Positions 10,894 to 22,656 of a DNA stretch of 64,000 bases are shown here, in pieces; within the stretch, counting starts at the first letter, position 1; each line of letters starts with the position of its first letter. Location: assembly GCF_964355755.1 (NCBI RefSeq), contig NC_092680.1:21925001-21989000 (forward strand), given 5' to 3'. A program made the position numbers and the translations under genes. The notes under the pieces are model-generated. The model made no database searches and had not been told where the DNA came from. It was given only the letters and a program-made list of their open reading frames with translations. Origin of the DNA: Antedon mediterranea. Lineage: Eukaryota; Echinodermata; Crinoidea; Comatulida; Antedonidae.

Positions 10894-13669
10894 CCAGCCT
10901 ACTAATTCTCCTGTGTATGCCATATTAAACTACAGATTAGTTATTATTTAGTATTACTATTTCAAGATGTAATAGTCCACTTTAGGAAGTATCCCTACTC
11001 CAAATTTGTTTTTGTTATAATTATATAAACAAGCTTTGAATTAATAACTTATATACACTATGTTACCAGTTAAGAGGAATCAGTTTGTAAACTTATGTTT
11101 ACTCTAATACAATTCCACAAAATAAAAGGAGTTTTACTTTATTACAATTAATAATTAAGTAGTACTTGGGTTTCAGTATGATTCACTAAACAATAAAATG
11201 AATAATATAAAATATAAAGGCCTATAAACATTAAATTAAAACCCGATTCATTACAATTTGTGCAATCAAATCTAATGCTATGCTTAATTTGAAAGTTTGT
11301 GTTGGTATATTCAAGTAGTATGTGAGAATAAACGAGGTGTATAATTTGTAGTTTCTTGTTTAAATGTAGTAAGATTCTTTATTGTAATTCTATAAACATA
11401 ACAGTAATTTGTGGGATGATTTATTTGAATGCCGTGTATGATATTTAATGTGTAATAAAATAGGCTTATGTGAACATCTTGCTGTACCTTTCATTTGTGT
11501 CAATTCATATCCTTCAGTTTAATATAGAGAACACATATGTTAACATATGATTTTGATTGATCATTTACAAAATGAATGATATATAGACTTTGTTTATATT
11601 TTATGTTCAGTTTTATTTAATTCAGAAATCAATATGTAGTGAGCCCATTCTCCTGTTTCATATCCTTTATAATAATTTATTGTTTAACGGTTTAGTGTTT
11701 GTTCCAAGTGGAAATCAAGGTTGTTCCATAGACATTACAAAATCATGTTTCTGTATTTTAACTATGGAATACATATAAAAGTATGTTATAAATCTCACTA
11801 AAAGGCTAATTTACAATAATGGTAAGCAGAAAACTGGGAGAAAGAAAGCGGGTTTCAATTGACCGTCTGCTCTGTGTTTGTGTAAATAATCATAAGAAAT
11901 AGCCTGTACTAAACAAAAATATAGTTGTAGCCCTATATGATATTACACAAATATCAGAAACAGTGATCCTACTTGCTGCAATTCTAAAAGCTGTTTTGTG
12001 TTAAAAACTGTAATTTTAATTAAAAAGCTTTTTGAACATGAGTTGTTTAGCAGCAATGAAGCGTTTTTAAACAAACTGACAAGAAAATAGTTTGAATAGT
12101 AAGTTTTATTATACAATAGTAGATGCCACCATAAAAAACATCTTAAAAGCAAGTCACACATTGTAAATCTAGAAATGTAAACTTAATACATTTGGAATAG
12201 TTGGGTTAAGTCCATCAAATTTGTACATAGTCTTTACATCAAGTACCTTTGCTACCCAATTTTAAGCTCTGTCTACAGTATCAAACCAGTTTGACAAAAA
12301 AAGTGTGATGTGCCTAAATATGGTAGTAATATGTCCAAATATGGTAGTGATATGACATCATGTCCATATATAGCCACATTTGTCACATAAAGTTTGATAG
12401 TGTAGACAAAGCTTTATAGTAGTACAATATGACCATGTCCTATTTCATTTCCCTGATTTGCACACATATTTAAAAAAAATAGTGGCAATAGGCTTGGAAG
12501 GCAGTGGTGAAAATATTATTAGAAAATGCTTCTTTCCCCACCTGAGTTATTAGTTATCTTAATGTTGATGCTTTGGCTGAAATATATTTCGAATAATGAG
12601 AGAACAACTTTATGTACTTTAAACTTTTGAATCCATCCTTGGGAATCATTATCACATGCATAAATAATTTTCCTTTTAAACAAGATAAAGTTTGAATGGT
12701 AGACCCAAATATAGCTCTACTTTACAAAAACCTAAAAACTATGAAGTTGAAAAACATGATTAAAACCAATAAGATTATTTACACAATTGGTTTAAGAATC
12801 CTATAAGCCAAACGGTAAGGATTAAGGTTATAGCATGTAATAATATTTACAATCTTTAAACTACTGTACTATGACAAATATGTCATAAATAGTTCTATCT
12901 AAGAATTATTATTAAAAGATTCTATACATTTTACTGTATAGATTAAAAAATCACGTACTTAGCTTTTTGTCCACACACACATTTATATCTTTAATACCTT
13001 ATTATAGTTAAACTCAATGTTCAAATACTGTACAATCTTTTACAAGCCAAAAATTACAAAATGTTTTAATGGCACTAACAAGACATTTGCAACTCACAAA
13101 AGTTGCTTTCAAAAGTCACTTTATATACTACTATGATTTAGGATAATTCATTTATTTAATAAACATCAAACAAGTGCACCAAGAAATCAACATTGCTGCG
13201 ACTAATATCAATCATTTTGTACAAATCATTTCAATTGAAGTATCACTTGATACAAATGAGGTATGCAAACAAATAAATTACCCTATTTAAAAGAAAGCAA
13301 TCTTGATATTAATATAGTAAACTAAGCACATGACTAAGAATGGAATGTTTGTGTATTGATACAACAACCTGTTGTTAATGCCTGTTTTACAAAAGTTAAA
13401 GGATTTGAGCAAAGTAAAAATATCTCTTTTTAACTAATCAGAAAGAAACACAGTATTAATAATTATAATTGAGCATCCCAATTTTTTTGCACGTTTTAAA
13501 ACAAAATGTCTCTTAAGATATGAGACCACTACACAATGCAACATGCACGTACTGATGTTGGCTGTGTTTACTCCTGCACATTTGTTTTGTGAGATGTAGT
13601 GAGTAAATGTCTCTTAAGATATGAGACCACTACACAATGCAACATGCACGTACTGATGTTGGTTTGTGT
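10894..13669. other. Convergent intergenic region between RB1CC1 and the zinc-finger gene
   Basis: AT-rich sequence holding the presumed 3' UTRs of both flanking genes. AATAAA-type hexamers occur near 11124 and 11453 on the plus strand. I see no coding potential beyond short chance frames. It contains one family-A MITE (12262-12416) and two noncoding copies of the zinc-finger gene's 3' end (13506-13708). Confidence 0.6.
12262..12416. repeat. Family-A palindromic MITE, copy 1
   Basis: Starts TTAAGCTCTGTCTACAGTAT and ends with the inverse, TAGTGTAGACAAAGCTTTA. Inside are ATGTGCC/GGCACAT-type and ATATGGTAGTGATATGAC elements shared with copies at 29237, 40538, 47212, 47851, 59059 and 60922. TAAAGCTC ends suggest TA- or TTAA-targeted insertion. 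No coding capacity. Confidence 0.75.
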
Positions 13670-13712
13670 TTACTCCTGCACATTTGTTTTGTGAGATGTA
13701 GTGAGTAAATGT
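13506..13712. repeat. Tandem copies of the zinc-finger gene's 3' end
   Basis: A unit of about 102 bp occurs twice (starting at 13506 and 13607), with a partial third start at 13709. Each unit carries a copy of the gene's last coding stretch (minus strand, ending in the TNVQE-stop region) plus about 50 bases of UTR. The copy nearest the gene body is in frame and used; the other lies in the presumed 3' UTR. Confidence 0.75.
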
Positions 13713-15988
13713 CTCTTAAGTTCATCAGTCCTTTTAAAGAGCAATCCACACCGTCGACATGGGATTCCTTTTTTTGGGTTCCACTTATCCCATACAGATG
13801 CCTCTTCCATGAAACTCTGATAGCTTCTAACCCTACTAGCGGCCTCATCGTAATCGCTGTCATCGTCAGAAGAATGTTTTTTTCGTCGCTGTCTTTTGCG
13901 AGGTCTTTTGATGTCAAGTGATTCATCATCACTGGTATCTTCAGATTGTATTTTAGTAGCTGGAAGGTCCATCTTTGCTATTGAAATGACGGCTGTGCTG
14001 CCATGCCCTGTCATTGCGCAATGATATTGATATGCGTGAAGATCTTTACATTTTCTACCACATTCTTTACATTGTCTTTTTTTTTCTTTTTCTGCCGAGT
14101 CATCATCTTCAGATTCTATTTCTTCTTGTACTGCCTTTTGTCTGCTGCCTCTTGCTTTCTTAGCATTTTGTGATGTAGAAGTTTTGCGTTTGTTGGTGCT
14201 TTTAGAGGTCCTATCCTTTGCTGGGCGTCCTTTAGATTTTATGTTAGTATTGTCTGAGTGCCCAGACATAGCAATGTGAAATTCTAATGTTGTGGTGTCT
14301 TTGAATTGTTTTTTACAAGTTGCACACTTTGGTTTTGTAATAGACTTTGTTTGTGCTTTATTATTTTTAGTTGGTTTTTCTTCTTCACTTTCATCGGAAA
14401 TGTCTGATTCAGATTCTTCTGAACTACTGCTATCACTACTGGTGAGATCAGCAATTCTTGACCTTGGTTTGACCTTTACAGCTCTATCTGAGCCTAGTTT
14501 TGATGCTCCATGACCCGATATTGCCATATGATAATACAATGCATTTTTGTTTTTAAATTTTCTGGTACAAACACTGCAAAGTATATCAACAATATCTTCA
14601 TTGAGAGTTAGTACTTGTTCATCATCAGATAGCTCTTCACTGTGACTATAATCACCTTCATCTACTTCCTCTTCTTCGTCCACTTCCTCATCGTCTACTT
14701 CCTCATCATCGTCCACATCACTCACTTCATCTTTATTTGAATCATTTTCCTCCTTAGTTGCATGACCACTTAAGGCCTCGTGGTAATTCAACATTTCTAA
14801 AGTTTTAAATTTCTTCCCACATTCAAAACAGTTGTAGCTTGATTTTGTTGAAGGTTTTCTTTCGTTTAGTGAACTTCCATTTTTAAGTATTTTGGCTTTT
14901 TGTGAGTCAGTTTTATTATTTTTGGTTGTTTTTGTTGCTTTATTTATTTCTGTTGTCTCTGCCCGAGTGTGACCACTAAGAGCACAATGCATATCTAATT
15001 CTTTCAAACTTTTAAACTTTTTCCTACAACCATTACAGTTGAACGATTCGTTTCGATTCTCAAAAGTGTTTTTACTTTTACAATCACTGTTATTACTGCT
15101 TCTTCTTTTTCCATTCATTTCAGATTTTTGTTTTTCACTTTGTTTTTTCTCTGAATCTTTTTTTCCTGAATGTCCCTTTTGTGTTTTCTCAGCATCCTTT
15201 TTTTCTGAAAGCCTTTTTTGTATTTTCTCAGGTTTTTGTAGTTCATTTGATTCCCTATTATCAGAATGTCCTGAAAGCGCTAAATGTAAATCCAAAGATT
15301 TAGAATCTTTGAACTTTTTATTACAACTACCACACGGCAGTTTGATGTTTGTTGTTGCTGGAGTGTTATTCTCTTCTTGACTATCACTCGTGCAATCATT
15401 ATCATGACCTGACATTGCATGACCTGACATTGCTTGACCCGACATTTCATGACCTGACATTGCATGACCTGACATTGCATAGTGAAAATTAAGCGCTTCA
15501 ATGTCTTTAAATTTTCGAGAGCATTCTCCACATTTCAGAGAGACATTTTGTTGTTTGGAGTTCGTCTTTTTCTTATCAATGGATGTGACATTTGTATCGT
15601 TTGGATTAGTATGTCCTCTGGCCGCACAATGGAATGACATAGTCTCTTTATCCTTAAATCGCTGCCCACAAGTTAAACATTTATTCAACATTTTTGTTGT
15701 TTTATTCAATGCATTATGTCCACTCTCTTTACTGTGTTGTAAAGAACAGTCTTGTTTTTTAACAGTTTTCTTTTTGGCAACATTCTTATTTAATGTATGT
15801 TTTTTACCAGTCATTGATGGTGGTAATTCCATACTCGAATCATCTTCCAATAACCCAGACATCATGCTATCTATCAGGTCCTCGTTAAAGTTTCCGTAAT
15901 CCTGTCGTGTGCTTTCTATATTGCTATCATCAAGTTTTGGTATCAATACTTGCAAATATTTGATGTTGTGTATATCAATATCATCCAT
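13670..15988 (-). CDS. Nine-finger U1-like C2H2 zinc-finger protein, 772 aa
   Basis: Not matched to a named gene. One uninterrupted coding exon starts at ATG 15988 (MDDIDIHNIK) and stops at 13670. Nine fingers have the spacing C-x2-C-x12-H-x5-H typical of U1-like/JAZ-type fingers. Eight share the pattern C..C...FK(D/S/N)...H.A.(S/R/T)GH, and the last (CRRCGLLFKRTDELKRH) ends the protein. Such fingers usually bind double-stranded RNA or structured nucleic acid, but the target here is unknown. Linkers are rich in Lys/Ser/Glu with an acidic run in the middle and basic patches near the C terminus (PRKRQRRKKH), suggesting a nuclear protein. After finger 2 an AMSGH pentapeptide is repeated in tandem, extending the His-rich end. 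A 3' splice-site-like TTGTTACAG just upstream of the ATG suggests a 5' UTR intron. Confidence 0.85.
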   Translation of the reverse strand: MDDIDIHNIKYLQVLIPKLDDSNIESTRQDYGNFNEDLIDSMMSGLLEDDSSMELPPSMTGKKHTLNKNVAKKKTVKKQDCSLQHSKESGHNALNKTTKMLNKCLTCGQRFKDKETMSFHCAARGHTNPNDTNVTSIDKKKTNSKQQNVSLKCGECSRKFKDIEALNFHYAMSGHAMSGHEMSGQAMSGHAMSGHDNDCTSDSQEENNTPATTNIKLPCGSCNKKFKDSKSLDLHLALSGHSDNRESNELQKPEKIQKRLSEKKDAEKTQKGHSGKKDSEKKQSEKQKSEMNGKRRSSNNSDCKSKNTFENRNESFNCNGCRKKFKSLKELDMHCALSGHTRAETTEINKATKTTKNNKTDSQKAKILKNGSSLNERKPSTKSSYNCFECGKKFKTLEMLNYHEALSGHATKEENDSNKDEVSDVDDDEEVDDEEVDEEEEVDEGDYSHSEELSDDEQVLTLNEDIVDILCSVCTRKFKNKNALYYHMAISGHGASKLGSDRAVKVKPRSRIADLTSSDSSSSEESESDISDESEEEKPTKNNKAQTKSITKPKCATCKKQFKDTTTLEFHIAMSGHSDNTNIKSKGRPAKDRTSKSTNKRKTSTSQNAKKARGSRQKAVQEEIESEDDDSAEKEKKRQCKECGRKCKDLHAYQYHCAMTGHGSTAVISIAKMDLPATKIQSEDTSDDESLDIKRPRKRQRRKKHSSDDDSDYDEAASRVRSYQSFMEEASVWDKWNPKKGIPCRRCGLLFKRTDELKRHLLTTSHKTNVQE
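15414..15480 (-). repeat. 15-bp in-frame repeat encoding AMSGH
   Basis: Five to six near-identical 15-bp units (plus-strand form CATGACCTGACATTG) add AMSGH, EMSGQ and AMSGH units directly after the second zinc finger. The repeat unit is the finger's own terminal His-x4-His segment, so it looks like slippage within the finger. Confidence 0.85.
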
Positions 15989-17440
15989 CCCTTCAGTTCA
16001 CTGAAATGACCATCAATGGAACCATGTCACCTGTAACAAAAGGCGAGCAATTATCACACACTCAAAAAATGCTACTATTATTTTTATCAATTAAAACCTA
16101 AACGTCATTGTATTTGCAACAAAAATATTTTAATGATAATTGTGATGAGCTCAAAATGTTAATATGCAAACAAATTAAAATAATGGCCTAACTAGCTTAT
16201 TTACTATGTTTAAGTGTTAATTAATAATAATATATTACTGTATTTTCAAATGAAATTTTAAAAACACAGCCTGCAGCTAGCTGCTGAGTTTCTATCTAGC
16301 CGACTCTAGCCTACTCGGCAGTACTACACAGTAACGGATTGCCGTTTACACTCACTGCATCCATATCGAATAGGCCAATTCGAGCTGGGTATTTACTAAA
16401 CTACTAAGAAAGTAGGTCGTACTGTATGTGTAGGGCCTCCTGCTCTCTACACTCGACTCGACTCTAGTTTAGGCCTGGCCCTGCATGTACGTGGGCAAGC
16501 CATCCCCGCGAGAATATTAGTATTTATTAATTATTAGTATTACGAATTAAACGCTATTATTATTCATTTATTTTAACTTACTTACATGAAAAAATATACA
16601 CACTATATGCATAAGATGCAGAATATAGCATATGTTTAACAGAAAATACTGTAATATGTGCAGGCCTAGCCTAGATAATTTTATAGTGGGACGAACTGTA
16701 GAGACACACAGGGGGACGCTGTATTTACGCCCTCTTTTTTATGTTTTGGAAACGGTATGGGCGGCTGATTAAGTCAAAACAATCAAAACCTTTTATTGTA
16801 CAATATTCATAAACAGTAACATCACGTTCTTAATTAAATACTAGAATGTTTGCTAGTGTAGTAATGTACTCGGAGCATTTCCCTGTTCAGTTTTTACCTT
16901 ATTTAAATGTATTATTAATGAAATTATTTAAATAATCTTATTTACATTTTTGTACTTATATTGGCTTATATTTATAGTTTAGTTATTTTATTTTCAACTT
17001 ATTGGTGTTTTACACTGTTGGCTTGAAATAAAGAATAAAGAATAAAGAATTATTTTTTGATATTTTAATAATATGAACGTGTAACAATCCTGGTTCATTA
17101 ATACCAGCACTTGTTGATATTTGGGGAAATATGGATTAATCTGGTAGGCCTATCTTTTACTGGATAACTTCGGTTTTAGAATCACCGATGCGTGACGTGT
17201 CGAATCCCGTGTCGAATTAATCAATAAATAGATTTTATTCGATGATGACCATGAAAAGTGTATGCCAGTGCATGGAGTAAACTCCATGGCCAGTGTCATG
17301 CAATACATAGAATAGTAATTTAAAATCACTTTATTTTCATCCAATTTTATAAATCAATAGGCCTATCAATTCAGCATTGTCAATTAAATTTCTTTATATC
17401 GGATACAAAAATAAAAGACAGTTTTCGTGTACCACCACCG
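15989..17440. other. 5' flank of the zinc-finger gene and intergenic DNA
   Basis: Probable promoter and 5' UTR of the minus-strand zinc-finger gene near 16000-16500, where GGCCTA-rich and CpG-containing sequence is denser than nearby. A short AAAGAATA tandem lies at 17027-17050. I see no gene here. Confidence 0.4.
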
Positions 17441-19214
17441 CAGGCCCGTATGCAGCATTTATAATGGGGGGGTGCGAGCGAAGCGAGCAACAATGGCTGG
17501 GGGCCAGGGGGCCGCCAAGGGCCCCCGGTCAGGGTCCAGGGGCCGAAGGCCCTGGAAAAATTTGCGTTATTTGACGTTCTAAAGACTGATGTAAGACTCT
17601 CTGTTGTGGCTTGGGCTAGTTGAACGATGGACACCAGAACTTAACGCTTTCATGATGAGGCCAACTCAGCAGGGGTGGCGCCAGGATCTTCCCGACGCGG
17701 GGGCTACATTCCCCGACGAGGGGGCTATGCGAGCGAAGCGAGCATCACTAGGCTGGGGGCCACCAAGGGCCCCCGGTGGGGGTCCAGGGGGCGAAGCCCC
17801 CGGAAGCAACGCGTTCTAGCGTCATTTGAGGTCTTTTTAATCAGATTTAGGGTAGCCATTTTTTCCATTTTTTATAATGCATAAATAAAATACTGCGTGC
17901 AAAAAAACGATGCGCGATGACGGTTTCAATCCATATTTTTCAATTTAAAAAATAAAAGTTCAAAGAAAATTTTGAAAAATAGAGTTGGAGGTCCCGGAAA
18001 TTGGACTTATTATACTTCAAAACATGAAAAAAAATATATAAGTCCCTATCATGGGTTGTGACTGAGCTAAGAAATGTTTGAAAAATAGAGATGTTAGGTC
18101 CCGGAAAATGTACTTCTTGTTCTTCGAAATATGACCAGCTTTATTGTTGGGGCTGAGCTAAGAAAATGTTTAAAACTAGAGCTGCAGGTCTTCAAAAAAT
18201 TGCATTTTATACTTTGGAAACATCAGGCCTAGAGGCTTAAAAAACGCAAGCGTAGACCTTTTTCAGTCGGGGAAAAAAGTTTATTCCTCCCAGGGTGTAT
18301 GCATGCGTACCATCTGGACTTCCGAGTGGTGAGAAATTCATGACATACAGGATATTGAAAATGTAATAACTATAGCTATAATGTTGGCTAAGCGAAAATG
18401 GCATGTTTTTTTGTTTAGTAATGGATGAAAAATTGATTTTAGGTGCCCCACGGTACAGAAGGTTACTTGTAAATTAAAAAATTGGTGAACAAACGAACAA
18501 TTAACATAATTCGTTTTTGCTGTAGTGTAGCGTACGTCGACGCAGTACACGACGTAACCGTCGGTAAACTTCGCCTGGAAAATAACACATTACACATTTT
18601 GGTCCCTGGATGAAACTTGATATCACGCGTCTCGACCCAACGTTGAACGATTCGTACAAAGGGATACCGCCAGACAAGTGCGTACCTAGCTATTGTTTAG
18701 TAGTAAGTTAGATCGCTGGCAATAATGAATGCATATAAAGTGCATAATATCACTCTGACGTACTCTCACGGTCAATGAAACGTCGCGGTTTTCTAGGCGC
18801 TGAAGCTAGCTACTAAGTGAACGCGAACGCTTTTTACTGTATATTATATTCCCCGACAAAAAGTACACGTGTTCCCTGACTTTAAGTTGTCTGTATTTCT
18901 CCAGCAAACACTTTACCGCGTACCGCGTACATGAAGCGCTAAGCTATTGCTTGTCGTCACATGATCGACTGCGCATGTTTTACATCGAGTTTGTAGTCAG
19001 TTCAGATTCCGTAATTTAATTACCGGTATTTTTTCATTTTATATTAGCATATTTTTGTTTGTATACCATTGATAATGTAAATTTTGTATATATATAATGA
19101 TATTGTCTTTAGTTAAACAAGACAAGAAAAAATACCAACCGAGGAAATAGTGGACCTTTTGGGACTTGGGGGGGTGCGTCTGCACCCAACGCACCCCCCC
19201 TGGATACGGGCCTG
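17441..19214. mobile_element. Non-autonomous DNA transposon-like element with GC-rich ends
   Basis: The ends are inverted repeats: CAGGCCCGTATGCAG at 17441 and CTGGATACGGGCCTG at 19200-19214, each next to a GGGGGGGTGCG block. The CAGG start is typical of hAT-like elements, but I could not find a matching 8-bp duplication, so the superfamily is open and the ends may come from two related insertions. Inside are two GCGAGCGAAGCGAGC-containing GC-rich blocks (near 17472 and 17730) followed by CCAAGGGCCCCCGGT-type sequence. The right end can form a strong hairpin (19168-19200). No transposase is visible. Confidence 0.6.
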
Positions 19215-20512
19215 TCACCGGTACACGATCCTCAATGCTGTCTGCAATTTGCGCGTGAAATCTGTTCCGATATACGTACACAATAAGTACACACAAAAAA
19301 ACCCATAGCTGATTTTTATACTGAATACCAAAAAGCGATGTATTTGATGTCTTTCTTATTAATTGTGTATAATTCAACGGAATTTATTTTTACAACAAGC
19401 GCGTATTCTGGGTTGTTGTTGCAATACATAACTACGAAAGCAATATCGTCCATGTAATGTGTGAAATGGCATGGAGCGCATTGCAGCAGAAGCTGACGTC
19501 ATCAAATCAGTGTATCAATATTACGCACTAATTGTTATTATTTTCACTAAACCGATTACCTGTATAAATAGTGAATTTACGAGTGTCTGTATGCCACTGA
19601 CTTATATTTGATGGTATGATGAGTGCATGCTAAACGATTGGCGTGGGTGTTAGAATTCAATAAAACAAACAATAACTACAACCTGTTGCCTGCTATGTAT
19701 CGGAATCACACACTGTTTATCGATTACAGTCGGTTCCCATCCGAAACGACGTCCAGGAGCAATATTGTTTAATTTCACAATTAATATTTAAAACATTCTT
19801 ATGGATGGTAATCCTGCAGCAGTATTGTAAGCAACATACGATAGCTAAATGTAAGTAAAATGTTATCTATATAATTTGGTGATGATGCTTTTCTTAACTG
19901 AACAAAATAATAAATATAACTACTTCGTTCAGGCTGCTGTCAAATTGTCATTGAATATGGTTTAGCAATTGTTGCTGATTGCGTTGGACTATTACAAATA
20001 TAATACAGTCATGTTCAAAAGATGTTATTATTTCACAAATCTCGTGTTCTTTTAACACACGATGGAGAAATTTCATTATTTAAAGCGTCATATTTTGTTC
20101 TATTTTTCAGATTTATCTTCATTTTGAACAAGTTTGACGTTGAACAATGACGTAATAGTGTGATTAGTGTCAAATGGAAAATTGTATAGTAGTTCTATTC
20201 TTATAATTCCTTGTTCAATTACTTGAATGTGAACAATCGTTGTTCAATTACTTGAATGTGAACAAGATGACGAAGCTGTTTGAAAGTATCCTTGCTCAAC
20301 TCAACAGACAGGTGGCGTTGTTGAAACTCAATATTATAATTATTCAAGACAAGCTGGAAATGCAAATGTATTGCAATAAAAACAATGCAAATACACAAAT
20401 CGCGTCACTCGTTAAAGGCAGTTCAACAAAACATAATAAGAGGACTAAAATATTACGAAAAGCATTATATTTGTGTGTTGAATTTACTAACGTTTGTCAT
20501 ACAATTGAAATA
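19215..20512. other. MOS upstream region and probable 5' UTR
   Basis: No gene beyond chance frames. A 30-base segment (TGTTCAATTACTTGAATGTG) is tandemly duplicated at 20211-20266. The open frame of MOS extends upstream through 20267 (in-frame ATG) and beyond. An acceptor-like TATTTTTCAG at 20101-20110 suggests a 5' UTR intron. Confidence 0.4.
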
Positions 20513-21508
20513 ATGTCACCAAGACGAAGTTTGAAAAGACAAGCTGGCTTTGAGTTGGTTCCATGCGCTTTTTCTCAGACTCTTGCTGTCGAACCAGGTA
20601 GGCCTACAACGTCTCAACATTTGGACTCGGTTAACGGTAATAATAATAATAACAACTGCTGCCAGCAACAACGAATGGTAAACGAGGATGACTTCTCACT
20701 GGACAAGTTAGCTCACCTAGGTTCCGGCGGTTTTGGATCAGTTTTTAAAGGTACTTATTGTGGCAGAAATGTAGCGATTAAATACATGCATGAAAGTAAA
20801 AGAAAAAGTCGAGCTTTAGTGCAGAGTTTTGAAGCCGAACTAGAAGCTGTCAACTTAGTTCATGAAAACATTGTTCGAATATTGGCGGCAAGTGACCCAA
20901 CTGATGTACAAGTAGGCTGCTTTTTAATTATGGAGTACGCGGGTGATCGAAATTTATTACAATGTATTAATGACCCAACTGAACGATTTCCACTTCAGCG
21001 CAGGGCAAAGTATGCCTTTGATATAGTGAGCGCCTTAGAATACATACACAGCAACTGTTTGGCACATTTAGATATCAAACCAGCTAATGTTATAATTTCA
21101 CCAAATGATAGCTGTAAAATAACTGATTTCGGATGTTGTCGACAAGTAAAGAACGGTGTGGTTATTAATGGTATCACAGACCGATCTTACTTAACCGGTA
21201 CGTATACGTACCGCGCACCAGAACTTTTACGTGGTAGTCTACCGACCGTTAAAGCGGATATGTATTCCTTAGGTATAACTCTGTGGCATATGATGGTTCG
21301 TGAACAACCGTATGATGGAGATATGCACGTGGTTATATTTGCAGTGGTTGCGTACGGTTTGAGACCAGAATGTCCTGATAACGTGAATCTAAATGAACAG
21401 TGGTTTGTAAACCTCTTCAAGCAATGTTGGCATGCTTCACCAAGTGAGCGACCGTCGGCAAATGTTGTCAAGGAGACACTCTTTTGTAAACTTATTCGTT
21501 GCGTTTAA
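20513..21508 (+). CDS. MOS: Mos serine/threonine kinase (MAPKKK of meiotic maturation)
   Basis: Intronless kinase gene. Mos activates MEK/MAPK in oocytes and, in vertebrates, holds metaphase II arrest. I chose the ATG at 20513 (MSPRRSLKR, 331 aa) because its length and Ser/Pro-rich start resemble other Mos proteins; in-frame ATGs exist upstream, e.g. 20267. Counting from 20513: glycine loop GSGGFGSVFK at about 70-79, ATP-binding Lys 90 in VAIKY, catalytic loop HLDIKPAN at 185-192 (Asp187), DFG 205-207 and APE 235-237. HLDIKPANVIIS, TGTYTYRAPELL, SLGITLWHMM and FAVVAYGLRPE are the Mos-specific signatures. Single-exon structure also fits MOS in other animals. The next gene downstream is SYCP2-like, also meiotic. 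Confidence 0.93.
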   Translation: MSPRRSLKRQAGFELVPCAFSQTLAVEPGRPTTSQHLDSVNGNNNNNNCCQQQRMVNEDDFSLDKLAHLGSGGFGSVFKGTYCGRNVAIKYMHESKRKSRALVQSFEAELEAVNLVHENIVRILAASDPTDVQVGCFLIMEYAGDRNLLQCINDPTERFPLQRRAKYAFDIVSALEYIHSNCLAHLDIKPANVIISPNDSCKITDFGCCRQVKNGVVINGITDRSYLTGTYTYRAPELLRGSLPTVKADMYSLGITLWHMMVREQPYDGDMHVVIFAVVAYGLRPECPDNVNLNEQWFVNLFKQCWHASPSERPSANVVKETLFCKLIRCV

Positions 21509-21618
21509 ACGCCAATAAGAAACTACGATGTGAAGGCAATGTTGCCCACGCGCCATTATACTATTCAAGTCCAAAGTTTTATCTATGCCTATTGGCACAA
21601 TGCCATGTACGTCTTTCT

Positions 21619-21970
21619 TTATTTGATAATTGTGTATTTTAGATATTTTTTAATTTAATCATTTTCTAAAAAAAAAAATTATATATATATTATAAAATTG
21701 TACATTATTTATTTGTATGGGTCGTTATTTTTTTGCACAAAGTATAATTAAATTGAAGGTATAATGCATGAATATTTTTATTTGATGGTATTTAATAACT
21801 GTGTATTTTAGATATTTTTAATTTTAATCATTTTATAAAAAAAAATTATATTTATACTAAAAATTGTACATTATTTATTTATATGTGTCGGTATTTTTTT
21901 GCACAAAGTATAAATTGAATTGAAGGTATAATATATGAATATTTTTATTTGATGGTACGTAAATAAATTA
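21619..21970 (+). promoter_or_regulatory. MOS 3' UTR with duplicated CPE-like sites and poly(A) signal
   Basis: A segment of about 168 bp is present twice in tandem (about 21619-21788 and 21789-21957), each ending ATGAATATTTTTATTTGATGG. TTTTTAT matches the cytoplasmic polyadenylation element. The second copy (21942-21948) lies 13 bases before AATAAA (21962-21967), the spacing that drives maternal translational activation of Mos mRNA in other animals. That use here is inferred. Confidence 0.6.
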
Positions 21971-22656
21971 ATATATTTGATCCTTGAATCGAATTTTCTG
22001 ATTTTAATTTCTCAAGTTTATGTATTTATAATTTATTAGTAGCCTACTCAACATTAAACGGAGTAGGTGTATCATAATGAAATTGTACCATTCGGGCCTA
22101 TTCGACGTCATTGTTTTTGCGAAAAAATGTAAGGTTTTTGTCTTAAAGTTAACGCAAAAATAAGAACAATTTTTCGCTTAGATAAATTAATAAATCTGAG
22201 GAGTAAAATTAAGGAGGATTTAAAACAAAGTTTTAGAGACTTCTTGTTTGATAAATCTGGCCCAACGCGCCCCAGGTACGTAAATATTATGCTTATATAG
22301 TAAGTAACTTTATTGACAAACACTTTTGGATCATTGGCAACACACTCATTAGTGGTGCAGTCAACTTAAACCACATACAAATAAACATTATAAACCAAAC
22401 ATACATACATATAGACATTAAATACAATGCAGTGGCTTTTCTTAAAGATGTATTGTCCCTTTGTCAAATTCCAAAAAAATAAAAAATAAAAGATTTTGAA
22501 AAAAAGTAGGTCATTTTGAAGTATCATAATAGTTATTAACTTTCACAAAAAATTAGTCAATTAGTCAAAAAAAATCATTTAACTGAAATACAGACGTTTT
22601 TTGGTTAAACAAGGCCAACAGCCATAAGTCGCGTGCTCTCAGAAAAAAATGAACTT

